DNA of 64,000 nt from Gluconacetobacter aggeris (GTDB taxonomy: Bacteria > Pseudomonadota > Alphaproteobacteria > Acetobacterales > Acetobacteraceae). The stretch is from the NCBI RefSeq assembly GCF_014174395.1, contig NZ_JABEQD010000013.1, forward strand, positions 1-64,000, read 5' to 3'. Position 1 is the stretch's first letter, and each line of letters starts with the position of its first letter. Position numbers and translations under genes: made by a program. Below, piece after piece: positions 35,822 to 46,534 of this stretch. The notes beneath the pieces were generated by a model. That model was given only the letters and a program-made list of their open reading frames with translations. It had not been told where the DNA came from and did no database searches.

Positions 35822-35936
35822 TTTCCCCCAACACCAGCCGTCGGAGACAAAAAAACTTCGCTATTACTTCCGATAGAGATGAGCGGTGGTGAAAGAATCC
35901 ACCATCACCCCCTGTCAAAAACGAACAACTTTTCTT

Positions 35937-37586
35937 TCAGCCTCCCGCCACCTGCTCAATCGCCCCATATTCCGGGCTGTAACACATCCCCTCGATCCAC
36001 GCCCGGATATCCTCCGGGCGCGGCACGGTCGCCATGCCGTTCTCGAACAGATACTCCGCCAGCCGGCAGGCCGACGTCACCTCGACTTCCAGAATCTGCG
36101 ACTGCGGCGGGTAAAGCATCCCCCGCGCCTGCGCCGAAGGCGACACCTGGTCGGCCAGCGCGTGTGCGGCCTCGATGATCAGCGCGCCGGTAACCAGGCG
36201 TGGCCGCGTGGCGTAAACCGCCAGCCCCAGGCCGGGAAAGATATAGAAATTATTGGCCTGCCCGGGCCGGAACACCATGTCCCCCCGCATCACCTGCGGA
36301 AACTGGATACCGGCGGCATACAACGCCCGCCCGCCCGACCACCCATAGGCCTGCTCGGCCGTGCATTCCGGGCGCGGGATCGACAGCGGGAAGATGATCG
36401 GCCGCACATTGATCTCCGCCATCAATTCCACCACCGGCTGGGTAAACGCCCCCCCGGCGGTCGAAACCCCGATCAGCACACTCGGCTTCACCCGACGGAT
36501 CGTCTCCAGCAGGTCGCGCGTGGGTGCTGCCGCATGGGCATAGCGGCGCTGCTCCTCGGTCAGGTCGGTGCGCGAAGGCTCCACCAGCCCCTTCATATCC
36601 ATCATGACAATGCGCGAGCGCGCTTCCGCCGTCGTCAGCCCCTCGGCCTCCATCGCGGTCACCAGCAGGTCCGACGTGCCCAGCGCCGAGGACCCCGCAC
36701 CGAGGAACAGGAAAGTCTGGTCCGCCAGCTGCTCGCCCTTGATCCGCAGCGCCGTCACCAGCCCCGCAAGCGTCACCGACGCCGTGCCCTGAATGTCGTC
36801 ATTGTAGCACAGCACCTTTTCGCGATACCGCTCCAGATAGCGGATCGCGTCCGTGCCCTTCCAATCCTCGAAATGGATGCAGCAGGCCGGAAACACCTCC
36901 TGCACCGCCGTCACGAATTCCTCGACGAACGCATCCAGTTCCGCTTCCGGCGGCGGCTCGCGCCGCAGGCCCAGATAGAGCGGATCGGCGCGCAGCGCCG
37001 CATTGGTGGTGCCGATATCAAGCTGCACCGGCAGCGTGGTATGCGGCGGCACCGCGCCGCAGGCGGTATAAAGCTGCAACTTGCCGATCGGTATGCCCAT
37101 CCCGTTGGCCCCGATATCGCCCAGCCCCAGAATGCGCCCGCCCGTGGTGACGCACAGGAAGCGCACGTCCGGCACCGGCCAGTTCCGCAGCACCTCGGCA
37201 ATGCGCCCCTTCATGTCCAGGCTGATATACATGCCCCGAGGGCGGCGATAGAGATGGCTGAACGACCTGCAGACCTCGCCCAGCGTCGGCGCATAGACAA
37301 TCGGCACGAAGCGCGCCGGGTCCGACATCAGCACCTTGTAAAACAGCGTCTCGTTCCGATCGACCAGCGCGGAGAGGTAGATATAGCGCTCCAGATCAGT
37401 CGGCTTGGCGTCCAGATGCTGCAGCACCCGTTCGGCCTGCCGCTCCAGCGTTTCAACCTGCGGCGGCAGCAGGCCCTCCAGGCCCAGCGCCCGGCGTTCG
37501 GCGGTCGTGAAGGCGGTCCCACGGTTCAGGAACGGATCGTTCAGCAGAGCCGTGCCTCGCAGGGCCTGGCGGTCGGATGAATTCAT
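35937..37586 (-). CDS. NAD-dependent malic enzyme
   Basis: A 549-residue oxidative malate decarboxylase (malate + NAD(P) to pyruvate + CO2) of the long MaeA/eukaryotic-like type. Recognisable blocks are the N-terminal LLNDPFLNRGTAFTTAERRALGL, FVPIVYAPTLGEVC, VTTGGRILGLGDIGANGMGI, the metal/active-site CYNDDIQGTASVTLAGL and the NAD fold FLFLGAGSSALGTSDLLV. Near the C-terminus the usual LSNPT is replaced by PLSIPRPECTAEQAYGW, so that loop is variant; NAD versus NADP preference cannot be read from it. It is convergent with the NYN-NACHT island, and before that island arrived presumably with pdc. Confidence 0.92.
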   Translation of the reverse strand: MNSSDRQALRGTALLNDPFLNRGTAFTTAERRALGLEGLLPPQVETLERQAERVLQHLDAKPTDLERYIYLSALVDRNETLFYKVLMSDPARFVPIVYAPTLGEVCRSFSHLYRRPRGMYISLDMKGRIAEVLRNWPVPDVRFLCVTTGGRILGLGDIGANGMGIPIGKLQLYTACGAVPPHTTLPVQLDIGTTNAALRADPLYLGLRREPPPEAELDAFVEEFVTAVQEVFPACCIHFEDWKGTDAIRYLERYREKVLCYNDDIQGTASVTLAGLVTALRIKGEQLADQTFLFLGAGSSALGTSDLLVTAMEAEGLTTAEARSRIVMMDMKGLVEPSRTDLTEEQRRYAHAAAPTRDLLETIRRVKPSVLIGVSTAGGAFTQPVVELMAEINVRPIIFPLSIPRPECTAEQAYGWSGGRALYAAGIQFPQVMRGDMVFRPGQANNFYIFPGLGLAVYATRPRLVTGALIIEAAHALADQVSPSAQARGMLYPPQSQILEVEVTSACRLAEYLFENGMATVPRPEDIRAWIEGMCYSPEYGAIEQVAGG

Positions 37587-37658
37587 GTTCGAGGTCCTCC
37601 ATGCACTGATCGGCGACCAAAGCCGCCACGCCGGGCAGGGTTAGAGACAGCCCGTCAA

Positions 37659-37815
37659 AACCTGTCCGCACATGTGGGCTGGCGAGCGCGACCGTCCGCA
37701 GGGCCACGCCCAGCATGTGTTTTCGCACCGAAGCGGAGTGGCCTTATGCGCCGTCCGCCGCGAAGCGCAGAAAACGCGCGTCGGATCGCCGCCAGCGCGC
37801 ATGTGCAGACAGGTT
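37659..37815. mobile_element. MITE-like element with 16-bp terminal inverted repeats
   Basis: The ends AACCTGTCCGCACATG (37659-37674) and CATGTGCAGACAGGTT (37800-37815) match at 15 of 16 positions in inverted orientation. They enclose ~125 bases with no gene. The element fills most of the 230-base gap between malic enzyme and the phosphatase gene and ends two bases before the phosphatase stop codon. No transposase is present, so if mobile it depends on one elsewhere. A flanking target duplication is not obvious. Confidence 0.45.
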
Positions 37816-37816
37816 C

Positions 37817-38482
37817 TCACACTCCCGGCAATTCGTTGACGGCCACGATGCGCCACGCTTCCGGGAAGCGCTCGATGATCGTCAGGGAAAGATTCTGGAT
37901 CGAGAAATGCAGCGCGGTATCCGCATGCACGCGCAGCGCATGCGCCAGCGCCGCGCGGATCGCCCCGCCATGGCTGACCACGACCATGTTCCGGCCCGCG
38001 TACGCCTCGGCCATGCGGTCCATCGTCTCGCCCACGCGGGCGCAGACCTCCAGCATGCTCTCGCCGCCGGGCGGCCGTTCCGAGGCCGCGACCGACCAGA
38101 ACAGATGCGGCGCCAGCTTCAACTGGTCCAGCAATTCATGATGGCGCAGCCCATGCCATTCACCCAGCGACTGCTCGGTAAATCCGGGCTCCACCGTCCA
38201 GTCCACCGCGCCATATCCCGCGTCCAGAATGGTCCGCGCGGTATGCTGCGTGCGCCCTAGCGGCGAGGTAAACCATTGCGCATTGCGCGGCAGGCGCGCG
38301 GCCAGCGCCTCATACATGCCCCGCTGCGCCACCAGGCTGTCCGGGCACAGCGGCACATCCAGCGTGCCATACACCCGCATGCGGGCATTTTCCTCGACCA
38401 CCGCATGGCGGACCAGCCAGAAGCGGGTGACACCATCCGTCAGCTTGGGGGTGTCGAGGAAATGACCGTGATTCTGGTTCAT
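37817..38482 (-). CDS. Histidine phosphatase family protein (phosphoglycerate-mutase-like)
   Basis: A 221-residue cytosolic member of the histidine phosphatase superfamily. The catalytic pieces are RFWLVRHAVVEENARM (the RHG position reads RHA, with the phospho-accepting His kept), TSPLGRTQHTARTIL, the FTEQSLGEWHG acid region, and MVVVSHGGAIRAAL with the second catalytic His. The RHG-to-RHA change is seen in some active members. Substrates vary widely (sugar phosphates, cobalamin phosphate) and cannot be assigned. It starts 14 bases after the PLP-fold gene ends, so the two are probably one transcript. Confidence 0.85.
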   Translation of the reverse strand: MNQNHGHFLDTPKLTDGVTRFWLVRHAVVEENARMRVYGTLDVPLCPDSLVAQRGMYEALAARLPRNAQWFTSPLGRTQHTARTILDAGYGAVDWTVEPGFTEQSLGEWHGLRHHELLDQLKLAPHLFWSVAASERPPGGESMLEVCARVGETMDRMAEAYAGRNMVVVSHGGAIRAALAHALRVHADTALHFSIQNLSLTIIERFPEAWRIVAVNELPGV

Positions 38483-38496
38483 GCAAGCCGGTCCAA

Positions 38497-40608
38497 TCAG
38501 GGCAAGGTGACGGGTGCTCCGCTATCCATAGCCGGAAGCGGCGCGTAGGTCTGTACCGGGTCTGCCGCCGCCAGCGTCTCCCAATAGCGCAGGATCAGCC
38601 CGATCTTGGCCAGAACCCGCCGCGCATCGCCGATTTCCCGATCCATGCGCAGATCGGGCACCAGCCCGTCATGCGACGGCTCGCCCGAAACCAGCCGTGC
38701 CCCGGCCGACAGCCGCAGCGCTCCCGCCACCCTACCGGGCAGCATGGGATGCGGCAGCGGCACCGGCTGGCCGACATGGCACAGCAGCCCGGCCAGGGCA
38801 CGATCCGCCCCCTCGGGCACCACCCGCGACAGGTCGGCATTCAGCCAGCGATAGAGCGCCCGCGCGGGCTCCAACGCCAGCGGCACGAAATCCTCGCCGG
38901 ACGAGGCCAGCGGATCGCGCACGAAAAAGCTCAAAATGGTGCCCCGGTCATCCCACGCATCGGCCAAAGGCGGCCGCGCCGGATGCGGCACCGGCAGGCG
39001 CCGCAGGTCCGGGTCGCTATCGATCGCCGCCTCCAGCGCGGTCAGGAACCGCGCCAGCCGGGCCCGCACCACCGGGCGCGGAATCTCCCGCAGCGCCGTC
39101 ATCTCAGCCAGCGCGGCATACCAGCGCAGCATCAGCCCCACATTCTCGCCCACCGGCAGCACCTGCGCCGCCGGTGCCTCCGGCCACGCGGCGCGATGGC
39201 AATACTCCGCCAGACCGGCCGGCAGCCCCCCGCCGCGCAGCCGCGCCGCCACATTTTCCGGCAGCAGCAGCGCCCCGCAGAAAGGCGGCCCGGTGAAGAA
39301 TTTGGAGCCGGTGATCATCACCATCCAGCCCCGGTCCAGATAGGCCCGCACCCGCACCGGGTCCAGCCGCGCCTGGCAGGCATCCACCACGATATCGGGC
39401 ACCGTCGCGCCATCGGCGCGGGCGGCATCGGCCAGCCGGTCCAGCATCTCCAGCCCCGGCGCCAGCAGCCCGGTCTTGGACAGGTCCAGCCGGTGCAGCA
39501 GCACATGCCGCCCCGCCCGCCAGCTCCGCCGCGCCAGTTCGAGACAATCCCGGTCGATCTCGGCAGGCATGCGCGCCGCCCCATCCGGCCGGCGCAGCGG
39601 CACGGACAGCAGCAGCGTTTCCGCCGGAAACCCCGCGATCAGCCCGCCCTTTTCCACCTGCGCGCCCAGCGCGGTGTCATTCGCGAAATGGCAACCTTTT
39701 GCCGCTAACGGTACGCCGCTCCCGGTTTCCTCGGGGGCCAGAAGGATGTTGCCGACCGAATGTCCACCAGAACCCAGCATCGCCAGGGCCAGGGCATACA
39801 ATTCGCAATCGGTCCCCGACGGCGCCAGGACAACGCCCTCGACCCCGGTCATCCCATAATGCTCCGCGATCCGGCGGCGAACCTCCGCGACCATGCCCGC
39901 CCGGACCTGCGCCCCGTCCTCTGTCAGATCGCCCTGCACCAGCCGCGCACGCGCTGCCTCGGCCCCCGCAAACCCGCGCTCGGACACCGAGGACGCGGTG
40001 GAGGACGCATAGGTGACAGCCCACGGCCGCGGCCGGTGGGACGAGCCATAATGATTCAGCCCGGTCGCCGGGTCGATCGCCAGCCGTGCATCGCCGCCCT
40101 CGGCCATCAGCTTTTCCGCCGGCCCCAGCAGCGGCCACAATGCCTCCAGCCGGGCCGCCAGCCGGTCGAATGCCCCCTCCCCGGCACATTCCGGGGCAAC
40201 CGGCGGCTGCAACGGCGCCAGCTCAACCCAGACCTGCCGCAACCGGCCGATGCCCGGCGGATTGGCAGCCGCCATGTCGGCATGCCAGTCCGGTCCGGGC
40301 GCCCCCTCGGGCCCATCCAGTTCCGCGAACAGCGCGGCCGTGCGGGCCGCGCACAGCCCCGCCAGCACCGCATCATCGGGCACGGCCTCGATCAGCCGGG
40401 CCAGTTCCAGCGCGTGACGCAGCACGACCGGCGCACAGGCCGGCACCATCAGGCACGGCGCCCCCAGCACCACCATCCCGTCGGCCCGCACCACGAACGG
40501 CCCGGCCAGCGCCGTATCCAGCCCGATGCGCCGCGCACCCGCGATCACGCGCAGGTCGGGACGTTCGAGGACGCAGGCCAGGTCATGGGTCAATCGTTCG
40601 GCGAGCAC
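38497..40608 (-). CDS. Large PLP-dependent-transferase-fold protein of unknown function
   Basis: 703 residues from GTG 40608, which has AGGGA seven bases upstream. A GTG at 40677 would add 23 residues without a clear signal. Residues ~250-560 resemble class V aminotransferases: [20 protein letters not shown], the Asp in [12 protein letters not shown], and the candidate Schiff-base lysine in [20 protein letters not shown]. The ~220-residue N-terminal and ~200-residue C-terminal regions are not recognised. I do not know the reaction; a sulfur- or amine-handling enzyme is conceivable. It is cotranscribed with the histidine phosphatase and divergent from the RfbA-like gene. Confidence 0.72.
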   Translation of the reverse strand: MLAERLTHDLACVLERPDLRVIAGARRIGLDTALAGPFVVRADGMVVLGAPCLMVPACAPVVLRHALELARLIEAVPDDAVLAGLCAARTAALFAELDGPEGAPGPDWHADMAAANPPGIGRLRQVWVELAPLQPPVAPECAGEGAFDRLAARLEALWPLLGPAEKLMAEGGDARLAIDPATGLNHYGSSHRPRPWAVTYASSTASSVSERGFAGAEAARARLVQGDLTEDGAQVRAGMVAEVRRRIAEHYGMTGVEGVVLAPSGTDCELYALALAMLGSGGHSVGNILLAPEETGSGVPLAAKGCHFANDTALGAQVEKGGLIAGFPAETLLLSVPLRRPDGAARMPAEIDRDCLELARRSWRAGRHVLLHRLDLSKTGLLAPGLEMLDRLADAARADGATVPDIVVDACQARLDPVRVRAYLDRGWMVMITGSKFFTGPPFCGALLLPENVAARLRGGGLPAGLAEYCHRAAWPEAPAAQVLPVGENVGLMLRWYAALAEMTALREIPRPVVRARLARFLTALEAAIDSDPDLRRLPVPHPARPPLADAWDDRGTILSFFVRDPLASSGEDFVPLALEPARALYRWLNADLSRVVPEGADRALAGLLCHVGQPVPLPHPMLPGRVAGALRLSAGARLVSGEPSHDGLVPDLRMDREIGDARRVLAKIGLILRYWETLAAADPVQTYAPLPAMDSGAPVTLP

Positions 40609-40694
40609 GCAAAAATCCCTGTTGCCATCATCACTATGCGCGCAGGTCCCCGGCGCGGCAATCGCGCGCCCGGCCACCAGGAAAGGAGCGAATC

Positions 40695-41699
<1,005 letters not shown>

Positions 41700-41704
41700 T
41701 CTTC

Positions 41705-41828
41705 GTTCTTTTTTGAAAAAAAGAACCAAAAAAACTTTGATTCGTTCAGGCATTTTATGCTGGGCCACACGACGGCCCAAAACGAATAAAAGTCTTTTTG
41801 GTTCTTTTTCTTCAGAAAAAGAAGAACC
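41705..41828. repeat. Intergenic two-hairpin repeat element, copy B
   Basis: GTTCTTTTTTGAAAAAAAGAAC at 41705-41726 and a GGTTCTTTTTC / GAAAAAGAA stem at 41800-41828 bracket ~73 bases that include a TGGGCC/GGCCCA dyad. It starts 5 bases after the rfbA stop and ends 2 bases before the RND-pump stop, between two converging genes. This is the expected place for a bidirectional terminator. Both arms and the inner A/T runs align with copy A at 15320. Confidence 0.75.
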
Positions 41829-41830
41829 TC

Positions 41831-44800
41831 CTACCCAACCGGCCGATCCCGCATATCGGCCGGCCGGATATGCCCCCGCCAGCGGCGCGAAGCCTGCCGC
41901 GTCACCCAGGCCCGAATACGCTCCAGCAGCAGATACACGACCGGCGTGGTGTAGAGCGTCAGGAGCTGGCTCATCAGCAGCCCGCCGACCACCGCGATGC
42001 CCAGCGGGCGGCGCAGTTCGATCCCGTAGCCACCGCTGAGGATCAGCGGCACCGCCCCGAAGGCGGCGGCCAGCGTCGTCATCAGGATCGGGCGGAAACG
42101 CTTGGCGCAGGCCTCGCGGATCGCCTCCTCGGGCGACATGCTGCCGTCTCGCTCGGCATGCAGCGCGAAATCCACCATCAGGATCGCGTTCTTCTTCACG
42201 ATGCCCACCAGCAGGATCACCCCGATCATCGCGATCAGCGAGAATTCCTCACCCGTCACCCACAGCGCCAGCACCGCCCCCACCGCCGCCGACGGCAGGG
42301 TGGAAAGGATGGTCAGCGGATGCACATAGCTCTCGTACAGAATGCCCAGCGTGACATACATCGTCGCCAGCGCGGCCAGGAACACCAGCAACTCGTTGAT
42401 CAGCGCGGTCTGGAACTGCGCCGCCTGGCCGGTAAAGCCGCCCTGGATCGACGCCGGCACATGCAGCCTGACCATCGCGGCGCGGATTTCCGCCGTAGCC
42501 TCGTCCAGCGACCGCCCCTTGGCCAGGTTGAAGGAAATGGCACCGGAGACGAAGCCGTCACGATGCCCGACCGAGATCGAGGTCGGGCGTTCCCCGATCG
42601 CGGCCACCACCGGCAGCGGCACCATCGTCTCGATGCTGGACGACACGGCCGACCCGCTCGACGCCCCGGCCCCGCCCGCCAGGCGGTTGGCGATGGCGTT
42701 GCGGAAGGATTGCTGGCTCAGCGACGTGGCCTTCGACGTGCTGCCCGTATCGGGCGTGGGCACGCGCACCGTGTTGGACGCCGTGCCGCCCCCGGCGGTC
42801 CCGCCCGAGGTCGAAACCCGGAACGCCTGCATGATGTCCGGCGACTGGCGATAGGGCGGCGCCACCTCCATCACCACATGATAGGTGGCCAGCGGGGTGG
42901 AAATGTTCGAGGCACTGCGCTGGCCATAGGCGTCGAACAGCGCCTGGCTGACCAGTTGCGGCGTCACCAGGTAGCGCGCGGCCGTATCGCGCGCGATGTC
43001 GACATGGGTCGCGACCGCATGGTCGGTCAGGTTGGTGGTGATGTCGGTCATCACCTTGCTGCCCTTCAGGGCATCGACGATGCGCGGCGTCCATTCATAG
43101 ATCTGCTCGGCATTGTCGCTACGCAGCACATAACGATAGGCACCCTGCTGCTGGCGGCCGCCGCCGCCATTCACGTCCCCGGCCGAGAACAGCGACAGCC
43201 GCACCCCCGCCAGCCCCTTCAGGCGCTCGCGCACGCGGGCAATCATCTCGTCCGGCCCGTCGCTGCGTTCGTGCTTGCCAATCAACTGCGCGAAGGCCTG
43301 GCCCTCGACCCGCGTATCGCCCGAGAAGGCCGCCACCGATTCCGTATCCTTGTCGGCCATCATCGCGGCGCTGACGGCCCGGATCTTCTCGTCCATCTTC
43401 TGGAACGACCCGGATTCGTCACCCCGGAAATAGCCGACGATCAGCGCGACATCCTCCTTGGGGATGATGTTCTTGGGCATCACGACGATAATGGCGACCG
43501 TCGCCACCAGGCTCAGCGGCAGGGTAGCCAGGATCAGCCACCGATGCCGCAGCGCGCGGTCCAGCGAGCGGACATAGGCGTTCAAAATCGCCACGAACAC
43601 CGCCTCGATCCCGTCCGACAGGCGGCGCAGGCCCCGCCGGAGCGCCGACGCACCGGCGGGCAGCGGTGCCCCATGGGCCACATCCAGCAGCAGCCCGCAC
43701 ATCATCGGCGTCAGCGTGACCGACAGGAACAGCGAGACCGTGACGGCGGTAGCCAGCGTCATCGCGAATTCGAAGAAGATCTTGCCTGGCGTGCCCGGCA
43801 TCAGCAGCAGCGGCAGGAACACCGCGACCAGGGCGATGGTGATCGACAGCACGGTAAAGGCGATTTCGCCCGAGCCCAGCAGCGCGGCCTCGCGGCGCGG
43901 CATCCCGTCTTCCATGTGGCGGGCGATGTTCTCCACCACCACGATCGCATCATCGACCACGAAGCCGGTGGCGATCGTCAGCGCCATCAGCGACAGCGTA
44001 TCCAGCGAGAAGCCCAGCAGATACATCACCGCCAGCGTACCCGCCAGCGAGATCGGGACCGTCACCGCCGGGATCAGGGTCGAGCGCGGCGCGCGCAGGA
44101 ACACCAGCACCACCCCCACCACCAGCAGCACCGAGATCAGCAGCGTGACCTGCGTATCGGTCAGCGAGGCCCGGATGGTGATCGACCGGTCCATGCCCGG
44201 TATCAGCGTGATGCCCGACGGCAGGGCGGCCTGCATGCTGGGGATACGGGCCTGAATCTCGTCCATCACATGGATGACATTGGCGCCGGGCTGCGGCCGG
44301 ATAACGGCCATGACCGCGCGATGCCCGCTGAAATAACCGCTCTGCCGCTCGTTCTCCACCCCATCGACGACCGAGGCGACGTCGGCCAGCCGCACCGGCC
44401 GCCCGCCGCGGTACCCCACCACCAGGTCCCGATATTCCGCCGCATGCCGGGCCTGGTCGTTGGTCGCGATCGTGTAGCGCTGCGGCCCGACATCGATATA
44501 GCCCTTGGGCGTGTTGGCATTGGCCGAGGCCAGGGCCGAACGGATATCCTCGAAGCCGATTCCGTATTTGAACAGCGGGTAGGGATTCATCTCCACCCGC
44601 ACGGCCGGGGCCGAGCTGCCCGCGATCTCGATCCAGCCCACGCCCTTGATCTGCGACAGCATCGGCTGGAGATGCGTCTTCATGACATCGTACAGATCGG
44701 CCGTCGGCCGGCTGTCCGACGTCAGCGCCATGATCATGATCGGATTGTCGGCCGGATTGGCCTTCCAGTATTGCGGCACCAGCTGCAGCGTGGTCGGCAT

Positions 44801-45154
44801 GTCCTGCATGGCGGCGCGCAATGCCGCCTGCACGTCGTTGGCCGCGCCGTCGATGTTCCGGCTGTCGTCGAAGGTCAGCAGGATGAAGGCGGTGCTGTCG
44901 GTCGAATCAGATTCGATCGAACTGATGCCGGCAATCTGGCCCAGCCGCCGTTCCAGCGGCGTGGTCACCGACGTCGCCATCTGCTGCGGCGAGGCCCCCG
45001 GCTGGGTCGCCACCACATAGATGACCGGAACCGAAATGTTCGGCAGATCCCCGACCGGCAGCGCGCGGTAGGCGAACAGGCCCGCAAGCACCAGTGCCAG
45101 CGCGATCAGCGTCGTCGTCACCGGGCGCAGAATGAAAGGACGGCAGGGATTCAT
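41831..45154 (-). CDS. RND multidrug efflux transporter (inner-membrane pump)
   Basis: 1107 residues, HAE-1/MdtB-like. It starts MNPCRPFILRPVTTTLIALA with the first membrane helix. The porter loop has VATQPGASPQQMATSVTTPLE, and helix 4 has the proton-relay acids GFVVDDAIVVVENIA. Eleven to twelve membrane segments sit in two repeats, with the second-half signature TLAAAFGAVPLILSGGYGIELR. It is longer than the usual ~1030-1040 because a Gly/Ser/Thr-rich stretch (SGGTAGGGTASNTVRVPTPD and what follows) is inserted in the second periplasmic loop. No adaptor gene is adjacent. Substrates are unknown. Confidence 0.9.
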   Translation of the reverse strand: MNPCRPFILRPVTTTLIALALVLAGLFAYRALPVGDLPNISVPVIYVVATQPGASPQQMATSVTTPLERRLGQIAGISSIESDSTDSTAFILLTFDDSRNIDGAANDVQAALRAAMQDMPTTLQLVPQYWKANPADNPIMIMALTSDSRPTADLYDVMKTHLQPMLSQIKGVGWIEIAGSSAPAVRVEMNPYPLFKYGIGFEDIRSALASANANTPKGYIDVGPQRYTIATNDQARHAAEYRDLVVGYRGGRPVRLADVASVVDGVENERQSGYFSGHRAVMAVIRPQPGANVIHVMDEIQARIPSMQAALPSGITLIPGMDRSITIRASLTDTQVTLLISVLLVVGVVLVFLRAPRSTLIPAVTVPISLAGTLAVMYLLGFSLDTLSLMALTIATGFVVDDAIVVVENIARHMEDGMPRREAALLGSGEIAFTVLSITIALVAVFLPLLLMPGTPGKIFFEFAMTLATAVTVSLFLSVTLTPMMCGLLLDVAHGAPLPAGASALRRGLRRLSDGIEAVFVAILNAYVRSLDRALRHRWLILATLPLSLVATVAIIVVMPKNIIPKEDVALIVGYFRGDESGSFQKMDEKIRAVSAAMMADKDTESVAAFSGDTRVEGQAFAQLIGKHERSDGPDEMIARVRERLKGLAGVRLSLFSAGDVNGGGGRQQQGAYRYVLRSDNAEQIYEWTPRIVDALKGSKVMTDITTNLTDHAVATHVDIARDTAARYLVTPQLVSQALFDAYGQRSASNISTPLATYHVVMEVAPPYRQSPDIMQAFRVSTSGGTAGGGTASNTVRVPTPDTGSTSKATSLSQQSFRNAIANRLAGGAGASSGSAVSSSIETMVPLPVVAAIGERPTSISVGHRDGFVSGAISFNLAKGRSLDEATAEIRAAMVRLHVPASIQGGFTGQAAQFQTALINELLVFLAALATMYVTLGILYESYVHPLTILSTLPSAAVGAVLALWVTGEEFSLIAMIGVILLVGIVKKNAILMVDFALHAERDGSMSPEEAIREACAKRFRPILMTTLAAAFGAVPLILSGGYGIELRRPLGIAVVGGLLMSQLLTLYTTPVVYLLLERIRAWVTRQASRRWRGHIRPADMRDRPVG

Positions 45155-45184
45155 ACGGCGATGCGCATAGCGGATGACGACGGC

Positions 45185-46534
45185 CTATGCATCAGCTTTC
45201 CACCCCCGAGGCCGTGCCCCGCTCCGGCCGTACCACAACGCCGCGACGAAGAAGCCCACATAATAGCCGATATCGGCTCCGCCCAACCATCGGGCGACCG
45301 GACCGGTATAAAGCTGGCTGGTCGAGAAGAGCAGGATGGTCGCCACCGAAACGATCATGAAGATGCTCGCCCCGCGCGTCCAGCCCGGAGGAACCGGATG
45401 CACCGTGCGGTCGCCGAAATACCAGTCCGCCAGCACGATTCCGATCCATGGCGCGATCCAGTACATCGTCACCACCAGATAATCGGTATAGAGCGCCGCA
45501 TACCGCCCGGCCCCAGCCACCGCCAGCCCATAGCCCAGCAGGGCGGTGACGATCGCGGCCAGGACCCGGGGGATATGCACCCCGGCCGAAATCAGGCTGT
45601 AGCTGGCGGTATTGTCGTTGAAGGCATTGCCCGTGATCGACGACAGGGCAATGACGGCCAACACCATCGGTCCCAGCGGGCCTGCCGCGTGCTGCAGGCT
45701 GGCAATCACCGCCGTCGGCGACGGCTCGGCGATGCTGGCGGCCGTCAGCAGGCCAAGGATCTGGAACGGCACGGCAGACCCCAGCAGCCCGGCCAGCGCC
45801 AGCCACACCACCCGCCCCGGCGGGGTCTCCGCCGGCAGGTAGCGCGTATAGTCCGATGAATAGGACGCCCAGGACAGGTTGAAACTGGCCAGGATCGCCA
45901 CCGCCAGCAGCATGGTCGCAATGCCGGGCGGATGCGCCGCATGCGGCAGCGCCACCCCATGCCAGGCCGATTGCAGCCCAATGACCGTAAAGGCCGCCAG
46001 CAATGCCGCCCCCAGATATTTCTGCAACGCCTGCACCATGTCGTGGCCATAGATGCTGGCCACCATCTGCAGCGTGGCCAGCACGCCCAGCGCCAGCCAG
46101 AAAGGCGGCGCGGCCCCGGCCACGATCGACAGGAACGCGATCAGCGCCGTGGCGGCGGGCACGTTGTTCACCGCATCCCAGCCGACGCAGTAGATCCAGT
46201 TGAGAAAGGCCGGTGGGCGCACGCCCAGCCGCCCCAGCGCGCGGCGCGAGGCCTCCATCTGCGTCAGTCCCGTGGGCGGGCCGATCGCGGCGGCCAGCGC
46301 CACCGGCAGCGCGCCGACCACATTGCCGATCACGATCGCCAGCAGGCCGAAGCGGAAATCCAGCCCCAGCGAGACCAGCAACGCCCCCGTCACCCAGCCG
46401 CCGGGGCCGAGATTGGGCGAAAAATGGCTCCAGAACACCCGGTCGATGGGCATGGTCTTGCGTTCGGACGCGACCGGGCGGGAAACGGCGGCGGCGCCAA
46501 GCTCCTCCATGGAAGGGGGACGCAGAAAGGACAT
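45185..46534 (-). CDS. NCS1-family nucleobase/cytosine permease
   Basis: 449 residues from ATG 46534 (MSFLRPPSMEELG), with about twelve membrane segments. NCS1 marks are VFWSHFSPNLGPGGWVTGAL and LGLDFRFGLLAIVIGNVVGA near the N-terminus and FNLSWASYSSDYTRYLPAET in the middle, the latter typical of cytosine/purine permeases. It would import nucleobases or related compounds with H+ or Na+. Its stop is 30 bases from the RND-pump start on the same strand, but a functional link is not evident. The longer frame to 46576 begins with ATT and is unlikely. Confidence 0.85.
   Translation of the reverse strand: MSFLRPPSMEELGAAAVSRPVASERKTMPIDRVFWSHFSPNLGPGGWVTGALLVSLGLDFRFGLLAIVIGNVVGALPVALAAAIGPPTGLTQMEASRRALGRLGVRPPAFLNWIYCVGWDAVNNVPAATALIAFLSIVAGAAPPFWLALGVLATLQMVASIYGHDMVQALQKYLGAALLAAFTVIGLQSAWHGVALPHAAHPPGIATMLLAVAILASFNLSWASYSSDYTRYLPAETPPGRVVWLALAGLLGSAVPFQILGLLTAASIAEPSPTAVIASLQHAAGPLGPMVLAVIALSSITGNAFNDNTASYSLISAGVHIPRVLAAIVTALLGYGLAVAGAGRYAALYTDYLVVTMYWIAPWIGIVLADWYFGDRTVHPVPPGWTRGASIFMIVSVATILLFSTSQLYTGPVARWLGGADIGYYVGFFVAALWYGRSGARPRGWKADA

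Noticed and set aside
41798-45859. 1353-codon open frame on the plus strand
   Set aside because: It lies opposite the RND pump and permease genes, with repetitive His/Arg/Gln composition. The minus-strand genes have clear family motifs.
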